A stretch of 64,000 nucleotides of DNA, taken from contig JACYLN010000009.1 in NCBI GenBank assembly GCA_015272515.1, positions 48,372 to 112,371 on the forward strand, written 5' to 3'. Below are positions 38,001 through 46,800 of this stretch, one piece after another. Made by a program: the position numbers and the translations under genes. Within the stretch, counting starts at the first letter, position 1. Each line of letters opens with the position of its first letter. The notes under the pieces are model-generated. The model saw only the letters and a program-made list of their open reading frames with translations, was not told where the DNA came from and made no database searches. Source of the stretch: Leptolyngbyaceae cyanobacterium C42_A2020_001 (lineage in GTDB: Bacteria > Cyanobacteriota > Cyanobacteriia > Leptolyngbyales > Leptolyngbyaceae).

Positions 38001-38329
38001 TCGCCGCAAATCCGGGTGCAACCGAGAGAGATACGCTAACCGGAGGTATAGGCAATGATGTATTTGTTTTGGGTGTACAAAACAACAGCCGTGTGTTCTA
38101 CAGCACTGCTGGCGTAAACGACTTTGCCCTGATTACCGACTTCAGCAGCGGCGATCTGATTCAAATCAAAGGTAACCTCGGTAACTACACCCTCCGTTCT
38201 GAAGCCCATGCGGGTTCTTCCAGTCTGGATACAGCCATTTACTTCACAGCCAACGGTGCTAATGAGCTAATTGCAGTCGTGCAAGATGTCACCGGGTTAA
38301 GCCCTCAAGCCTTCCGCTCAGTGGCGTGA
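35096..38329 (+). CDS. RTX-type calcium-binding repeat protein made of about 200-residue modules
   Basis: A 1,077-residue acidic, Gly/Asp/Asn-rich protein with many GGxGxDxUx nonapeptides (GGTGNDTATGG, GGDGNDVLTAGDGDDQVFG and others), which fold into calcium-bound beta-rolls. It has no N-terminal signal peptide, as expected for type I secretion. Three strongly similar modules are centred near residues 256, 470 and 674, each reading NQGDDVAFLGAGDD then F-W-PG-GSDVVEGQ then DTMLFNG; a fourth, divergent copy lies near residue 135. The C-terminal region (NDFALITDFSSGDLIQIKG) is the usual end of cyanobacterial RTX proteins. ATG 35096 follows AAAGGAG. It is likely a surface or released structural protein; no secretion genes are nearby. 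Confidence 0.88.
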   Translation: MAVTAFFSAGILSIFADNLANTVEVSRNAAGNILINGGAVVISGGTATVANVSSIQAFGLGENDTLTLNESNGALPRAFLFGGTGNDTATGGSGADQLFGQAGNDTILGKGGTDFIFGGDGNDVLTAGDGDDQVFGEGGDDRLIWHPGDDTDLFEGGAGNDTAEVNGGGGAEVFTITANGSRVRFDRVDPAPFSLDIGSTENLVLNANGGDDRISASGNLSPLIKITVDGGAGNDTILSGNGNDLLLGGDGNDTIDGNQGDDVAFMGAGDDVFIWDPGDGSDVVEGQAGTDTMLFNGSAGNEQFDLSANGSRARFFRNLGNIVMDMNDLERVDLNALGGTDTITVNDLSGTDVTEFNINLEGALLSGTGDGQADTVIVNGTNGANIIDILGAGTSVAVVGLPALVTIKNAEVANDQLVINGLGGSDRMNAANLNAGIIKLTIDAGAGDDQIFGSRGADVMLGGDGNDTIDGNQGDDVAFLGAGDDLFIWDPGDGSDVVEGQDGTDTMLFNGANVSERMDLSANGGRLRFFRDVANITMDTDDVERVDVNALGGADTITVNDLSGTDVKTVNLNLAGFFGSQTSDGQLDQVIVGGTAGDDTIAIDDPAQGITVSGLAAVTTITNADSIDQLIINSGAGNDLVDARGLAAGKMQLIINSGAGVDTVLGGEGNDLINGGQGDDIAFLGAGDDVFVWNPGEGSDVVEGQAGTDTMLFNGANVSEQVDISANGNRVIFFRNIANITMDNNDVERIDFNALGGADTITINDLSGTDVTEVNLNLGGSGSPAGDGQIDTTTTKGTNGDDVAVLQGSASGVTVNGLAARVAIAGAETQDILKLELLAGDDVIDASGIATGALKLHLSGGDGDDVIIGSNNGDILEDGAGDDVVIGGTGNDTFIIGLGDNIILDNGGIDTVLSDSNFTLGNAFENLALTGTAANGTGNSKDNQITGNNSNNLLQGLAGNDTLIGVDAIAANPGATERDTLTGGIGNDVFVLGVQNNSRVFYSTAGVNDFALITDFSSGDLIQIKGNLGNYTLRSEAHAGSSSLDTAIYFTANGANELIAVVQDVTGLSPQAFRSVA

Positions 38330-38493
38330 AGGGGGGAGGTGGGGAGGAAGGGAATTGAAGATTGGAGACTTTTGAATTCTAAATTTCTTCCTCAACCCCT
38401 CACCCCACCTTCTGCCTGAGGAGACGGCGATCGCGCCCTGTAACTGTCCTACACTAGTAAAGCGATCGACCATTTAGCAGTTGATATTCACCT

Positions 38494-38985
38494 ATGGCTT
38501 CTACGTTCTCCTTTGATGTTGTGAGCGAATTTGATCGACAAGAGCTAGTCAATGCTCTCGATCAGGCAACGCGAGAAATTCAAAGTCGATATGACTTGAA
38601 AGACACCAAAACCACAGTGGAACTGGGAGACGATACGATTACCATCCACACCGACAGCGAATTCACCCTGGATGCCGTGAATAGCTTGATTCAAACTAAA
38701 GCGATCAAGCGAAGTTTGTCGCTCAAGATCTTTGACTATGGCAAGCCAGAAGCAGCGGGTGGTAATCGCATTCGCCAGGTTGTGACGTTGAAAAAGGGAA
38801 TTAGTCAGGAAGTTGGCAAACAAATTTCCAAACTCATTCGAGATGAGTTCAAAAAAGTGCAGGCATCTATTCAAGGAGATGCAGTACGGATTAGTGCAAA
38901 ATCTAAAGATGAACTGCAAGTGGTAATTCAGCGCTTGAAGCAGGAGGATTATCCAATGCCCTTGCAGTTTACCAACTATCGCTAG
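38494..38985 (+). CDS. YajQ family protein
   Basis: A 163-residue protein with the full YajQ signature: the start [20 protein letters not shown], then [49 protein letters not shown], and the end [19 protein letters not shown] with PLQFTNYR. YajQ proteins bind nucleotides, and in Xanthomonas a member is a cyclic-di-GMP receptor; the role in cyanobacteria is not established. It is monocistronic by spacing. The 164 bases upstream contain a low-complexity G-rich tract and a HIP1 site. Confidence 0.93.
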   Translation: MASTFSFDVVSEFDRQELVNALDQATREIQSRYDLKDTKTTVELGDDTITIHTDSEFTLDAVNSLIQTKAIKRSLSLKIFDYGKPEAAGGNRIRQVVTLKKGISQEVGKQISKLIRDEFKKVQASIQGDAVRISAKSKDELQVVIQRLKQEDYPMPLQFTNYR

Positions 38986-39090
38986 CGGGAATTGCGACCT
39001 CCGGGGTTCGGTTCCGCGACTACCATTTGACTGCTATTCCAGATAACCTCGTAATAGCAAGAGATTTTGGCTATTCAAGGGGGTGAGATT

Positions 39091-40827
39091 GTGCCCAGGT
39101 GGCTGTTGCCCACATTAAGCGAAGTCGTGACGTTAAGCGACCCAACTCGCATGGTTGGCGAACCTGTCCAAACAGGTTTTCGTCAAGATTGTGCTGCTCC
39201 CAGTGCACTGAATGACTCTACCCCCCGTGAAAATGGGCACCATCGCCGTACATCCACTCGATTAGCCCCGTCTCAGCTTCGGGCAGACCGTGAGTGGACA
39301 GGGGCGATCGCTGCTCTGGATGAATTACTGCACCAATTCCTCACCCACTCTAATTCCTTAGCACCAACAATTGACCTTAACAACACACCAACTCAGGCGG
39401 GCTTTATCCTATCGGGACCGTCGCCTGTTCTAAGCCACACAGAAGTGGTCAAGAGTCTCTCAACCTGGACAGTAGCAACAACGTCAGCCCATGCGCCCCA
39501 TTGGTTAGGGTTCCAGCTTTTACCAGCCGACAAAGGCATGACAGCGAGTGACCTCACAAACCCCATACTGCCGCTTTTACCAGGCGATCCAGTTGCGGAT
39601 GAACAGTTTTGTTTACTGTTAACACCCTGGTTCAGCCTGGTGCTGGTGCTGGGTGAATCGTTGACTGGGGAACCCGCGTTCATGTTTTCCTTTGCGCCGG
39701 ATGTGGTGCAACGGGCTTGGGAAGCGTTGCGTCCCCGAATTTTGCTGATGAGTTCCCATCAGGTCGATTTTTTAGATGAATTGGTGATGCAGTTCCCACC
39801 TGTCATTCCTGACTTCAAAACGGTGATGCAATTCAGCCGTTTGATGTTGGAGCATTTGCCAGAGCCGTTAGAAGATAATCGCGCGATCGCCGAAACCGAA
39901 ACCAACTCAAAAGCCTCAACCGTTGGTGGTGATCACGTTTCTTATGGAGAACTATTTGAGCCATCTGAAAACGGCATGAAAGCAAAAATGCTACAGGCTG
40001 GTAAAGCTCGTTCTGCAAAGATTGGGTACCCCGTCGAGGATACAGAAACCGACGCTTACACCGCATTGCCAGATCCCAGCAGTTTTGATGTGGAACTGGT
40101 GAAAGCGATCGCCCATGAAGTTCGCACGCCTCTAACCACAATTCGTACCCTAACGCGATCCCTGCTCAAACGTAGCGACCTGCCTGCCGATGTGTTGCGT
40201 CGCCTCAGCATCATTGATCGCGAGTGCAGTGAGCAGATCGATCGCTTTGGACTGATTTTCAAGGCAGTGGAGATCGAGTCAGCTACTCAATCTCACATGG
40301 CATTGATCCGCACCTCGCTCACCGATGTCTTCCAGCAAAGCATTCCCCGCTGGCAACAGCAGGCAACCCAACGCCAAATGACGCTTAAGGTTGACGTACC
40401 GCAAGAAATGCCCACGGTTGTGAGCGATCCTACCGTGCTGGATCAGGCCCTCACCAGCCTGATTGAACGCTTCACCCGCAACCTGCCCGCCGGCAGCCAC
40501 ATTCAACTTGAGGTAACCCTGGCAGGTAGCCAACTTAAAGTGCAGTTGCAATCCCAACCAGATGAAGCTGACAGTGGGCTGAGCAAAGAGCATCCCTTCA
40601 GTTCCTGGAAAAACTCTGCCAAATCCATCGGGCAGATGTTGATGTTCCAGCCAGAAACGGGTAGCCTTAGCCTCAACCTGGCTGTTACCAAAAACTTGTT
40701 TCAAGCGATCGGCGGCAAACTCATTGTGAAACAACGCCCCCAACAAGGCGAAGTGATGACAGTTTACCTACCGCTAGAAGTTGGCAGCGTTAGCCCGCTC
40801 GATGGAAACAAGATTATCACCGTGTAG
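39091..40827 (+). CDS. Histidine-kinase-like protein with intact H-box but degenerate ATPase domain
   Basis: A 578-residue soluble protein. The region after about residue 330 aligns with histidine kinases: the H-box is VKAIAHEVRTPLTTIRTL. The C-terminal HATPase-like domain has lost key motifs. Where the N-box Asn should be it reads LDQALTSLIERFTRNLP; no DxGxGI G1 box is present; the G2 region reads TGSLSLNLAVTKNL instead of GxGLGL. The end GGKLIVKQRPQQGEVMTVYL keeps the fold. The N-terminal 300 residues show no recognised sensor. GTG 39091 is favoured by AAGGGGG seven bases upstream; an in-frame TTG at 39067 is possible. It may act as a phosphoacceptor or scaffold rather than an autokinase. 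Confidence 0.75.
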   Translation: MPRWLLPTLSEVVTLSDPTRMVGEPVQTGFRQDCAAPSALNDSTPRENGHHRRTSTRLAPSQLRADREWTGAIAALDELLHQFLTHSNSLAPTIDLNNTPTQAGFILSGPSPVLSHTEVVKSLSTWTVATTSAHAPHWLGFQLLPADKGMTASDLTNPILPLLPGDPVADEQFCLLLTPWFSLVLVLGESLTGEPAFMFSFAPDVVQRAWEALRPRILLMSSHQVDFLDELVMQFPPVIPDFKTVMQFSRLMLEHLPEPLEDNRAIAETETNSKASTVGGDHVSYGELFEPSENGMKAKMLQAGKARSAKIGYPVEDTETDAYTALPDPSSFDVELVKAIAHEVRTPLTTIRTLTRSLLKRSDLPADVLRRLSIIDRECSEQIDRFGLIFKAVEIESATQSHMALIRTSLTDVFQQSIPRWQQQATQRQMTLKVDVPQEMPTVVSDPTVLDQALTSLIERFTRNLPAGSHIQLEVTLAGSQLKVQLQSQPDEADSGLSKEHPFSSWKNSAKSIGQMLMFQPETGSLSLNLAVTKNLFQAIGGKLIVKQRPQQGEVMTVYLPLEVGSVSPLDGNKIITV

Positions 40828-40879
40828 AGATTGGATGCAAAGAGTTTAGAATAGGCGTGTCGCTGAAATGTAAAGAACT

Positions 40880-41137
40880 ATGTCTGCCACCGTCGAAATT
40901 TACACCTGGAGTATGTGCCCCTTTTGCATTCGGGCAAAATCGCTGCTGAATAAAAAAGGCGTTGAGTTCACAGAGTACTGCATTGATGGCGATGAAGCAG
41001 CGCGGGCAAAAATGGCACAGCGGGCAAACGGACGGCGATCGCTGCCCCAAATTTTCATCAACAACCAACACATCGGCGGCTGCGACGACCTCTACGCCCT
41101 CAACGCTCAAGGTAAACTCGATCCCCTGCTAGTTTGA
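40880..41137 (+). CDS. grxC: Glutaredoxin (GrxC type)
   Basis: An 85-residue dithiol glutaredoxin that reduces disulfides and glutathione mixed disulfides. The active site is CPFC in YTWSMCPFCIRAKSLL; the glutathione-binding TxxxP motif appears as RRSLPQIFINNQHIGGCDDL. Its gene is followed by glutathione synthetase on the same strand, a conserved pairing in cyanobacteria, with a repeat-rich spacer of 255 bases between. Confidence 0.95.
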   Translation: MSATVEIYTWSMCPFCIRAKSLLNKKGVEFTEYCIDGDEAARAKMAQRANGRRSLPQIFINNQHIGGCDDLYALNAQGKLDPLLV

Positions 41138-41392
41138 GTGACAGAAGTCAGGAGGTGAGAGAGGTAAGGGAGGTGGGGAAGATAGAGAAGAAATTCCCTT
41201 CGGTTCGACTCAGGCTTCCCAGAGTGTCAGCGGCTCGACTGAGGCTTCGCCGAACGGCCGACGGGGAGAACAAAATTCTCCAACTTCCCAATCTTCAATC
41301 GTTCGACTGAGGCTCACGAACGTCTCCAATCTTCAATTCCTCCTTACCCTCCTCATCTTCCCTATCCCCTATTCCCTCTCAAGGCTTCTACC
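41138..41392. repeat. Repeat-filled spacer between grxC and gshB
   Basis: The spacer contains purine-rich heptamer-like tracts (41140-41190). Three copies of a short element follow: TTCGACTCAGGCT at about 41207, CTCGACTGAGGCTTCGCCGA at about 41234, and TTCGACTGAGGCTCACGAAC at about 41301. Fragments of inverted sequence around them (GGCTTCGCCGAACGGCC) could fold. A pyrimidine-rich tract precedes gshB. This is typical dispersed repeat material of larger cyanobacterial genomes and shows no gene. Confidence 0.7.
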
Positions 41393-42385
41393 GTGAAACT
41401 TGCATTCATCATTGATTCGATCGCGCGGCTTGATCCCGGACACGACACCAGCGTGGCAATTATGGAAGCAGCGCAGGAATTGGGGCACGAAGTTTGGATC
41501 ACTCAGGCACACCAATTGGGAGTCACAGATGGCAAAGCTACCGCACTGTTGCAACCTGTCCGGCTGACTCCGGTGCAATTAGTGGAGGGGCGCTGGCTGG
41601 CAGCCAATCCCTGGTTTGAGGTGGATGAACCCTCTCTCCGTTTCCTGGAGGAGATGGATGCGGTGTTCATGCGAACTGACCCGCCTGTTACCGTTCCCTA
41701 CCTCTATGCCACCTACATTCTGGATTATGTTGACCCAGCCAAAACCCTGGTAGTGAACTCGCCGCAGGGCATCCGGGCTGCGAATGAAAAAATGTATGCG
41801 CTTCAATTCACAGGAGCCATTCCCGAAACGATCGTCAGCCAAAACAAAAACGTGATCCGTGAGTTCTTGGAGCGGAAAGGGTCCGCGGTATTAAAACCGT
41901 TAGGTGGTAAGGCAGGGGAAGGGATTCTGTTTCTTGATCCGAGCGATCGCAACTTCAACTCTCTCGTCGAAATCAGCACCCTTCAGGGGCAGGTGCCTGT
42001 GATGGTGCAAACCTATCTGCCTGAAGCAAAACTCGGCGATAAGCGCATCGTTCTTTTGAACGGGGAAGCGATCGGTGCCGTCAATCGCATTCCAACAGGC
42101 AAAGAATTTCGCGGCAATATGGCAGTGGGCGGCAGAGTTGCCCAAGCTGAAATTACGGAGCGTGAGCAAGAAATCTGCGCTCAGCTTGCCCCCGTTCTGC
42201 AACGAGACGGGCTGATTTTTGTGGGCATTGACGTAATCGGTGGTTACTTAACAGAGATCAACGTTACTAGCCCAACTGGAGTGCGAGAAATTGATCGCTT
42301 AAACAACACGCGCCTGGGACAACAAGTAATTCATTGGATCGAACAAACAAGAACGGCAAAAGTGGGCGCGATCTCTACCACGTAA
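41393..42385 (+). CDS. gshB: Glutathione synthetase
   Basis: ATP-grasp ligase joining gamma-glutamylcysteine and glycine. At 330 residues it matches bacterial GshB. The N-terminal domain starts LAFIIDSIARLDPGHDTSVA. Further motifs are MDAVFMRTDPPVTVPYLYAT, the ATP-binding lysine region GSAVLKPLGGKAGEGI, and the metal/ATP site INVTSPTGVREIDRL. Start is GTG 41393. It acts with the adjacent glutaredoxin in thiol homeostasis. Confidence 0.96.
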   Translation: MKLAFIIDSIARLDPGHDTSVAIMEAAQELGHEVWITQAHQLGVTDGKATALLQPVRLTPVQLVEGRWLAANPWFEVDEPSLRFLEEMDAVFMRTDPPVTVPYLYATYILDYVDPAKTLVVNSPQGIRAANEKMYALQFTGAIPETIVSQNKNVIREFLERKGSAVLKPLGGKAGEGILFLDPSDRNFNSLVEISTLQGQVPVMVQTYLPEAKLGDKRIVLLNGEAIGAVNRIPTGKEFRGNMAVGGRVAQAEITEREQEICAQLAPVLQRDGLIFVGIDVIGGYLTEINVTSPTGVREIDRLNNTRLGQQVIHWIEQTRTAKVGAISTT

Positions 42386-42704
42386 AAATTGCAACACTAC
42401 TAAATAGCAAAAGAGACAGCAGTAAGCCCCCTCACCACTGTCTCAATCTGTTCCTCACATCGGTTGAGCATCACACAACCTAGTCCATTCAACCGTAACT
42501 TTTGCTTCCGGCAATTGGGTAAAGCTTCAATGAAACCTACCCACAAAGCTGTAAGGTTTTCTTGAGAGTGTGCTTAACCATTCTTTAGAATACTGGATTC
42601 ACAGTATCTTCACGGATAAAACATGACTTTTGTATTGCGAAATACACTGTTAATCCGGTTATTTTTTCAACAATGGTTATGTTTACGCATATTTACGTGC
42701 TCCT
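42386..42704. other. Spacer without recognised gene
   Basis: About 320 bases between gshB and the beta-propeller gene, AT-rich toward the right. I see no open frame with coding character, no RNA gene and no strong hairpin. It presumably holds the gshB terminator and the promoter of the next gene. Confidence 0.5.
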
Positions 42705-43820
42705 ATGAAACTTCAGTTAAAAGTGTCGCTTGCCCTCAGTGTTTTCACGTCGCTTGGAAGCATGACAGCAGAAGCAGAAGCCGCTTTGCTAATTGGAAAT
42801 ACTCGAAGTGACAGTATCGTAATCTTTGATGAGATCAGCGGCACTATCCTGGGAGATTTCACCGCTCCGGGGCAAAACGGGCTACGAGACCCCGATGCTA
42901 TTACCATTGGACCGGATGGTAATGTTTATGTCAGCGTTGGTGCCAGTTCCCAAGAATCTGCCGTGTTGCGGTTTAATTTGAAAGGAGAATTTTTGGGAGT
43001 TGCTGCTTCAGGCAACGGGTTAACGCGTCCCTACGGTAACGCCTTTGGTCCCGATGGCAACCTCTATGTCAGCAGTTTTCGCACCAACCAAATCCTTCGC
43101 TTTGATGGCAAAACTGGTGCATTCATCGACATTTTTGCTTCCGACAATAACGGCGGCTTTGGCAGCCCCAACGGACTGAATGGACCTAACGGGCTGCTGT
43201 TTGGTCCCGATGGCAGTTTATATGTTACGACTCAAGGCAGCGCCAACGATGCCAGCGGTGGGCTAATTTTTCCGTTTGCGAGCCAGGTGTTGCGCTATAC
43301 GCCAGAACAGATATTAGGCAAAGCACCGACCACAACATCCACTGTATTTATCGATCAGCCTGCATTGTTGCCAGAAAGCGGCTTTATTAGCTTGCTGGGA
43401 CTTGCCTTCGCGCCAGACTTACAAAGTCTCTATGTCAGCGATTTTGCCAACGGCATCCGCCAGTATGATCTGGCTGGGCAATTGCTGGAAGTGCTGTCTA
43501 CAAACTATACAGGCACCATTCCCAGTAATAATTTCATCGGTGGTCTGGCTTTCGGCGCAGATACCGACAACCTGTTTGCCGTTGGGTTTGACTTCACTAA
43601 CAATAATCTCGGCTCTGTGCTGACGTTTCCAGGTGCAGAGGGGAGTGATGTTGCGTTTAGTGGTTCTCTGTTTACAGATACTCGGTTGGTGCGCCCGATT
43701 GGAATTGCGGCAGTGCCGGCGGCGGCAGTGCCAGAACCAACAGCGATCGCTGGAACCCTGCTGGCATTGGGCGGCTTGGGCGCTTCTCGTTCCCGCAAAC
43801 GCCAAAAGCGATCGAGCTAA
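42705..43820 (+). CDS. Secreted NHL/SMP-30-like beta-propeller with PEP-CTERM anchor
   Basis: A 371-residue exported protein. A signal peptide (LKVSLALSVFTSLGSMTAEA) ends near EAEAA. The body consists of NHL/gluconolactonase-like blades marked by repeated GPDGNVYVS, GPDGNLYVSS and GPDGSLYVTT, with LRF or ILRF strands. The C-terminus is a PEP-CTERM signal: VPEPTAIAGTLLALGGLG then a basic tail RSRKRQKR. A surface role is inferred; the ligand is unknown. Its stop overlaps the convergent hybrid kinase stop by 4 bases. Confidence 0.85.
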   Translation: MKLQLKVSLALSVFTSLGSMTAEAEAALLIGNTRSDSIVIFDEISGTILGDFTAPGQNGLRDPDAITIGPDGNVYVSVGASSQESAVLRFNLKGEFLGVAASGNGLTRPYGNAFGPDGNLYVSSFRTNQILRFDGKTGAFIDIFASDNNGGFGSPNGLNGPNGLLFGPDGSLYVTTQGSANDASGGLIFPFASQVLRYTPEQILGKAPTTTSTVFIDQPALLPESGFISLLGLAFAPDLQSLYVSDFANGIRQYDLAGQLLEVLSTNYTGTIPSNNFIGGLAFGADTDNLFAVGFDFTNNNLGSVLTFPGAEGSDVAFSGSLFTDTRLVRPIGIAAVPAAAVPEPTAIAGTLLALGGLGASRSRKRQKRSS

Positions 43821-46800
43821 TTGGACGTGAGTTGAGTCAGATAGTCCTGAAGTTGACGTACCTGAAACGTACCAACCAGTTGACGCACTTGAGCAGTAAA
43901 GGGAGCTAGTTGGGAATTGGATTGCTCTAATTGGGCAATGCGCTGTTGAATCTCAAGAATGGCTCCCATTTTTGCCAGATGCAGTAATTCATCTAGCACG
44001 TCAGGTGGAACGATCGCCGAAGGTTGTTGCAATGGGTTTGGGTTAACTGCGCCCGGTTCCGAGACTGGTTCTGAAACTGAGGTTGGAGTGATTGCATATT
44101 GCCATTCCAGTTGTAGGTGATGTTTCAGGGTGGTAAGGAGCTGATTGTATTGAATTGGTTTAGAGAGGAAAGCATTGCAGCCGACATTGAAACTCGTTTG
44201 CTGATCGTGTTCAAAGGCGCTGGCAGACGCTGCGATGATAATCGTGTTTTGGAAGTCGGGCGATCGCCGCAACCGTCGAGTTGCCTCAAACCCATCCATC
44301 ACAGGCATCACCAAATCCATAAAGATCACATCCGGCTGAAAATCAACCGCTTTTTCCAGTGCTTCTTGTCCGTTTCGGGCTTCTGCCATCTCAAACCCTA
44401 AAGGACTCAACAACCGAACTAACACGGCACGGTTCTCCTGTCGTTCATCCACCACCAGAATCTTCCAGCGTGAACCTTTGTACCCTGTCACTTCAGATGC
44501 TTTGGCGGGCGTTGGCTGCTGCCAGACGTTCACTTCTTGCAGTTTTAATTCAAACCAGAAGGTACTACCCTGCCCAGAGGTGCTCTGTACCTTTAACTCG
44601 CTGCCCATTAGCTCTACCAGTTTGCGGCTAATTGCCAAGCCCAAACCTGTGCCCTCCGTCATCCGCTGGCGATCGCCCACCTGCTGAAACGGCAAGAAGA
44701 TTTCTTCCAGGTGTTCGGGGGCAATGCCGATGCCAGTGTCTTCAATTTGGAAGCGAATGATGACAGAAGAGTAGGGGATAGAGGATGGGTAGGTGGGTAG
44801 GTGGGTAGGTGGGTAGGCGAGTGGAGTGGCGGCTGGAGACGGGGGAGTTGAAGAATTTTGAATTTCTTCCTTATCTCTCTCACCTCCTGACTCCTGATTC
44901 CCGTCTTTTTCCCTCTCAATCACTCCTACCTTAAATGCCACGCCACCTTGATCGGTAAATTTGATGGCATTACTCAAAAGATTGATGAGCACCTGGCGCA
45001 GGCGTTGTTCGTCGGCATGGACGGCAACTGGCAGATCGGTGAGAGGTTCGTAGAGGAATGAAATACCTTTTTGCTGGGCACGCAGCCGGAACAAATCGGC
45101 GATCGCGCGAAGAAAACTGGGCAAATGGAAATCTGTGAGCAGTAGTTCTAAACGGCGAGCTTCAATTTTGGACAGATTAAGGACATCGTTGATTAACATC
45201 AACAAGTGCTCACCACACTGATAGATAGTGTCCAATTCTTGCACCATATCATCAGATAATGCCGGGTTGCGTCTGAGGATTTGGGCATACCCCAAAATGC
45301 CATTGAGTGGAGTGCGTAGCTCATGACTCATATTTGCCAAAAATTCGCTCTTGGCGCGGTTCGCAACTTCTGCGGCTTCTTTGGCAGCTTTAAGTTCTAC
45401 TTCTGCGGCTTTGCGATCGCTAATATCGCGTCCAATCCCCACACAATAAAGCACTGTGCCATACTCATCGCGGACAGTGGCAGCATTAGAAACGTACCAA
45501 AGCCAGTTTCCATTCTGATGTTGCACCCGATATTCCAGCCCGGAGACAGTCTGATTTTGCTCAACTAATTGTCGAAATGCTTTCAGACAGCGGGGCAAAT
45601 CATCCAAATGAATTAACGGTGAAAAATGGGTTCCTACAATCTCTTCTGGGGTATGTCCTAGCATCACCGTCCAGTTGGGTGACACATAAGAAAAGAAACC
45701 TTCTGGTGTCAGCATATAGATGATGTCGTTGGCATTTTCAACAATGCTACGGAACTTTAGTTCACTGACCTTTAAAGCTTCTTCTGCTTGTTTTCGCTTT
45801 GTAATATCCGTTGCAACCGATAGAATCTCTAACAAGTGCCCGGTGTCATCCAGAATGGGTTTATTTGCCCACGACAACCAAACTCGTTCGCCGTTGCTAC
45901 GAATATTTTCGTTCTCATTAATCAGATACTGCTCTGGATGCTGGCAAATATCTTGAATTAGTTGTTGTAGATCTCGTCCAGAACTTTCAGTTTTAGGAAC
46001 AATGGTGCCAACGACGTGATGCCCTAAAATTTCCTCATCCTGATAGCCAAAGAAGCGCTTACCGTAGTCGTTTAAGAAACGAATGGAGCCAGCAGCATCC
46101 CAGCGCACAATGATGCTGTTTGCAGTTTGCACCAGGTCTCGATACTGGGCTTCGCGCGTCATTAGGGTGGCTTCGGCTTGTTGGCGTTCCAGTTCAGCTC
46201 CGGCACGAGCTGCAAAAATTTTCAGGATTAGTTCGCGATCGCGATCGGTCTCCATCGGTTTCACATCCAGAACTGCCAGATGCCCCAAAACCTCGCCAGT
46301 TTTGCTAACTAAAGGGATGCCTAAGTAACTCACAATCCCCAGTTCCACCAGCCATGCATCGTTGGGAAACGCCGTTTGTACCGATTGGGCATAATGGCAA
46401 ATTACTCCTTCTAAGACTTGCTCACAGGGAGTGTCAGTCACCTCGTATTCCAGCGGTTCGCTCCAGTCGTCGCCTGTCCATAGAGCAAGCGCGCGCACCC
46501 GGAATGGGGAAGAATCGCTCACCAACTCACTAACGATCGCGTATTTCACCTGCAACACCTGAGCCAAATACCGCACACAAGCGCGAAAGAATTTACTTCC
46601 GGTTTCCGAGGCGGTTCCTTCCACAATGAGGCGCAACGATTCCTGACTGCGCCGCAATGCATTTTCAGCCTGGTGCCGCTGATGCACTTCAAACGCCAGT
46701 GCTACTAAATCTGCCAGCGATCGCACAAATCCCTGTTCTTCTAATGTCCACCGATGATCTGCGCCAATTCGCTCCATACAAAGCACGCCAATCGTGTCTC

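Noticed and set aside
44787..44818. Regular GGGTAGGT array as a possible CRISPR or origin iteron set
   Set aside because: Units are contiguous octamers without spacers and lie inside a kinase gene, matching simple tandem repeats instead.
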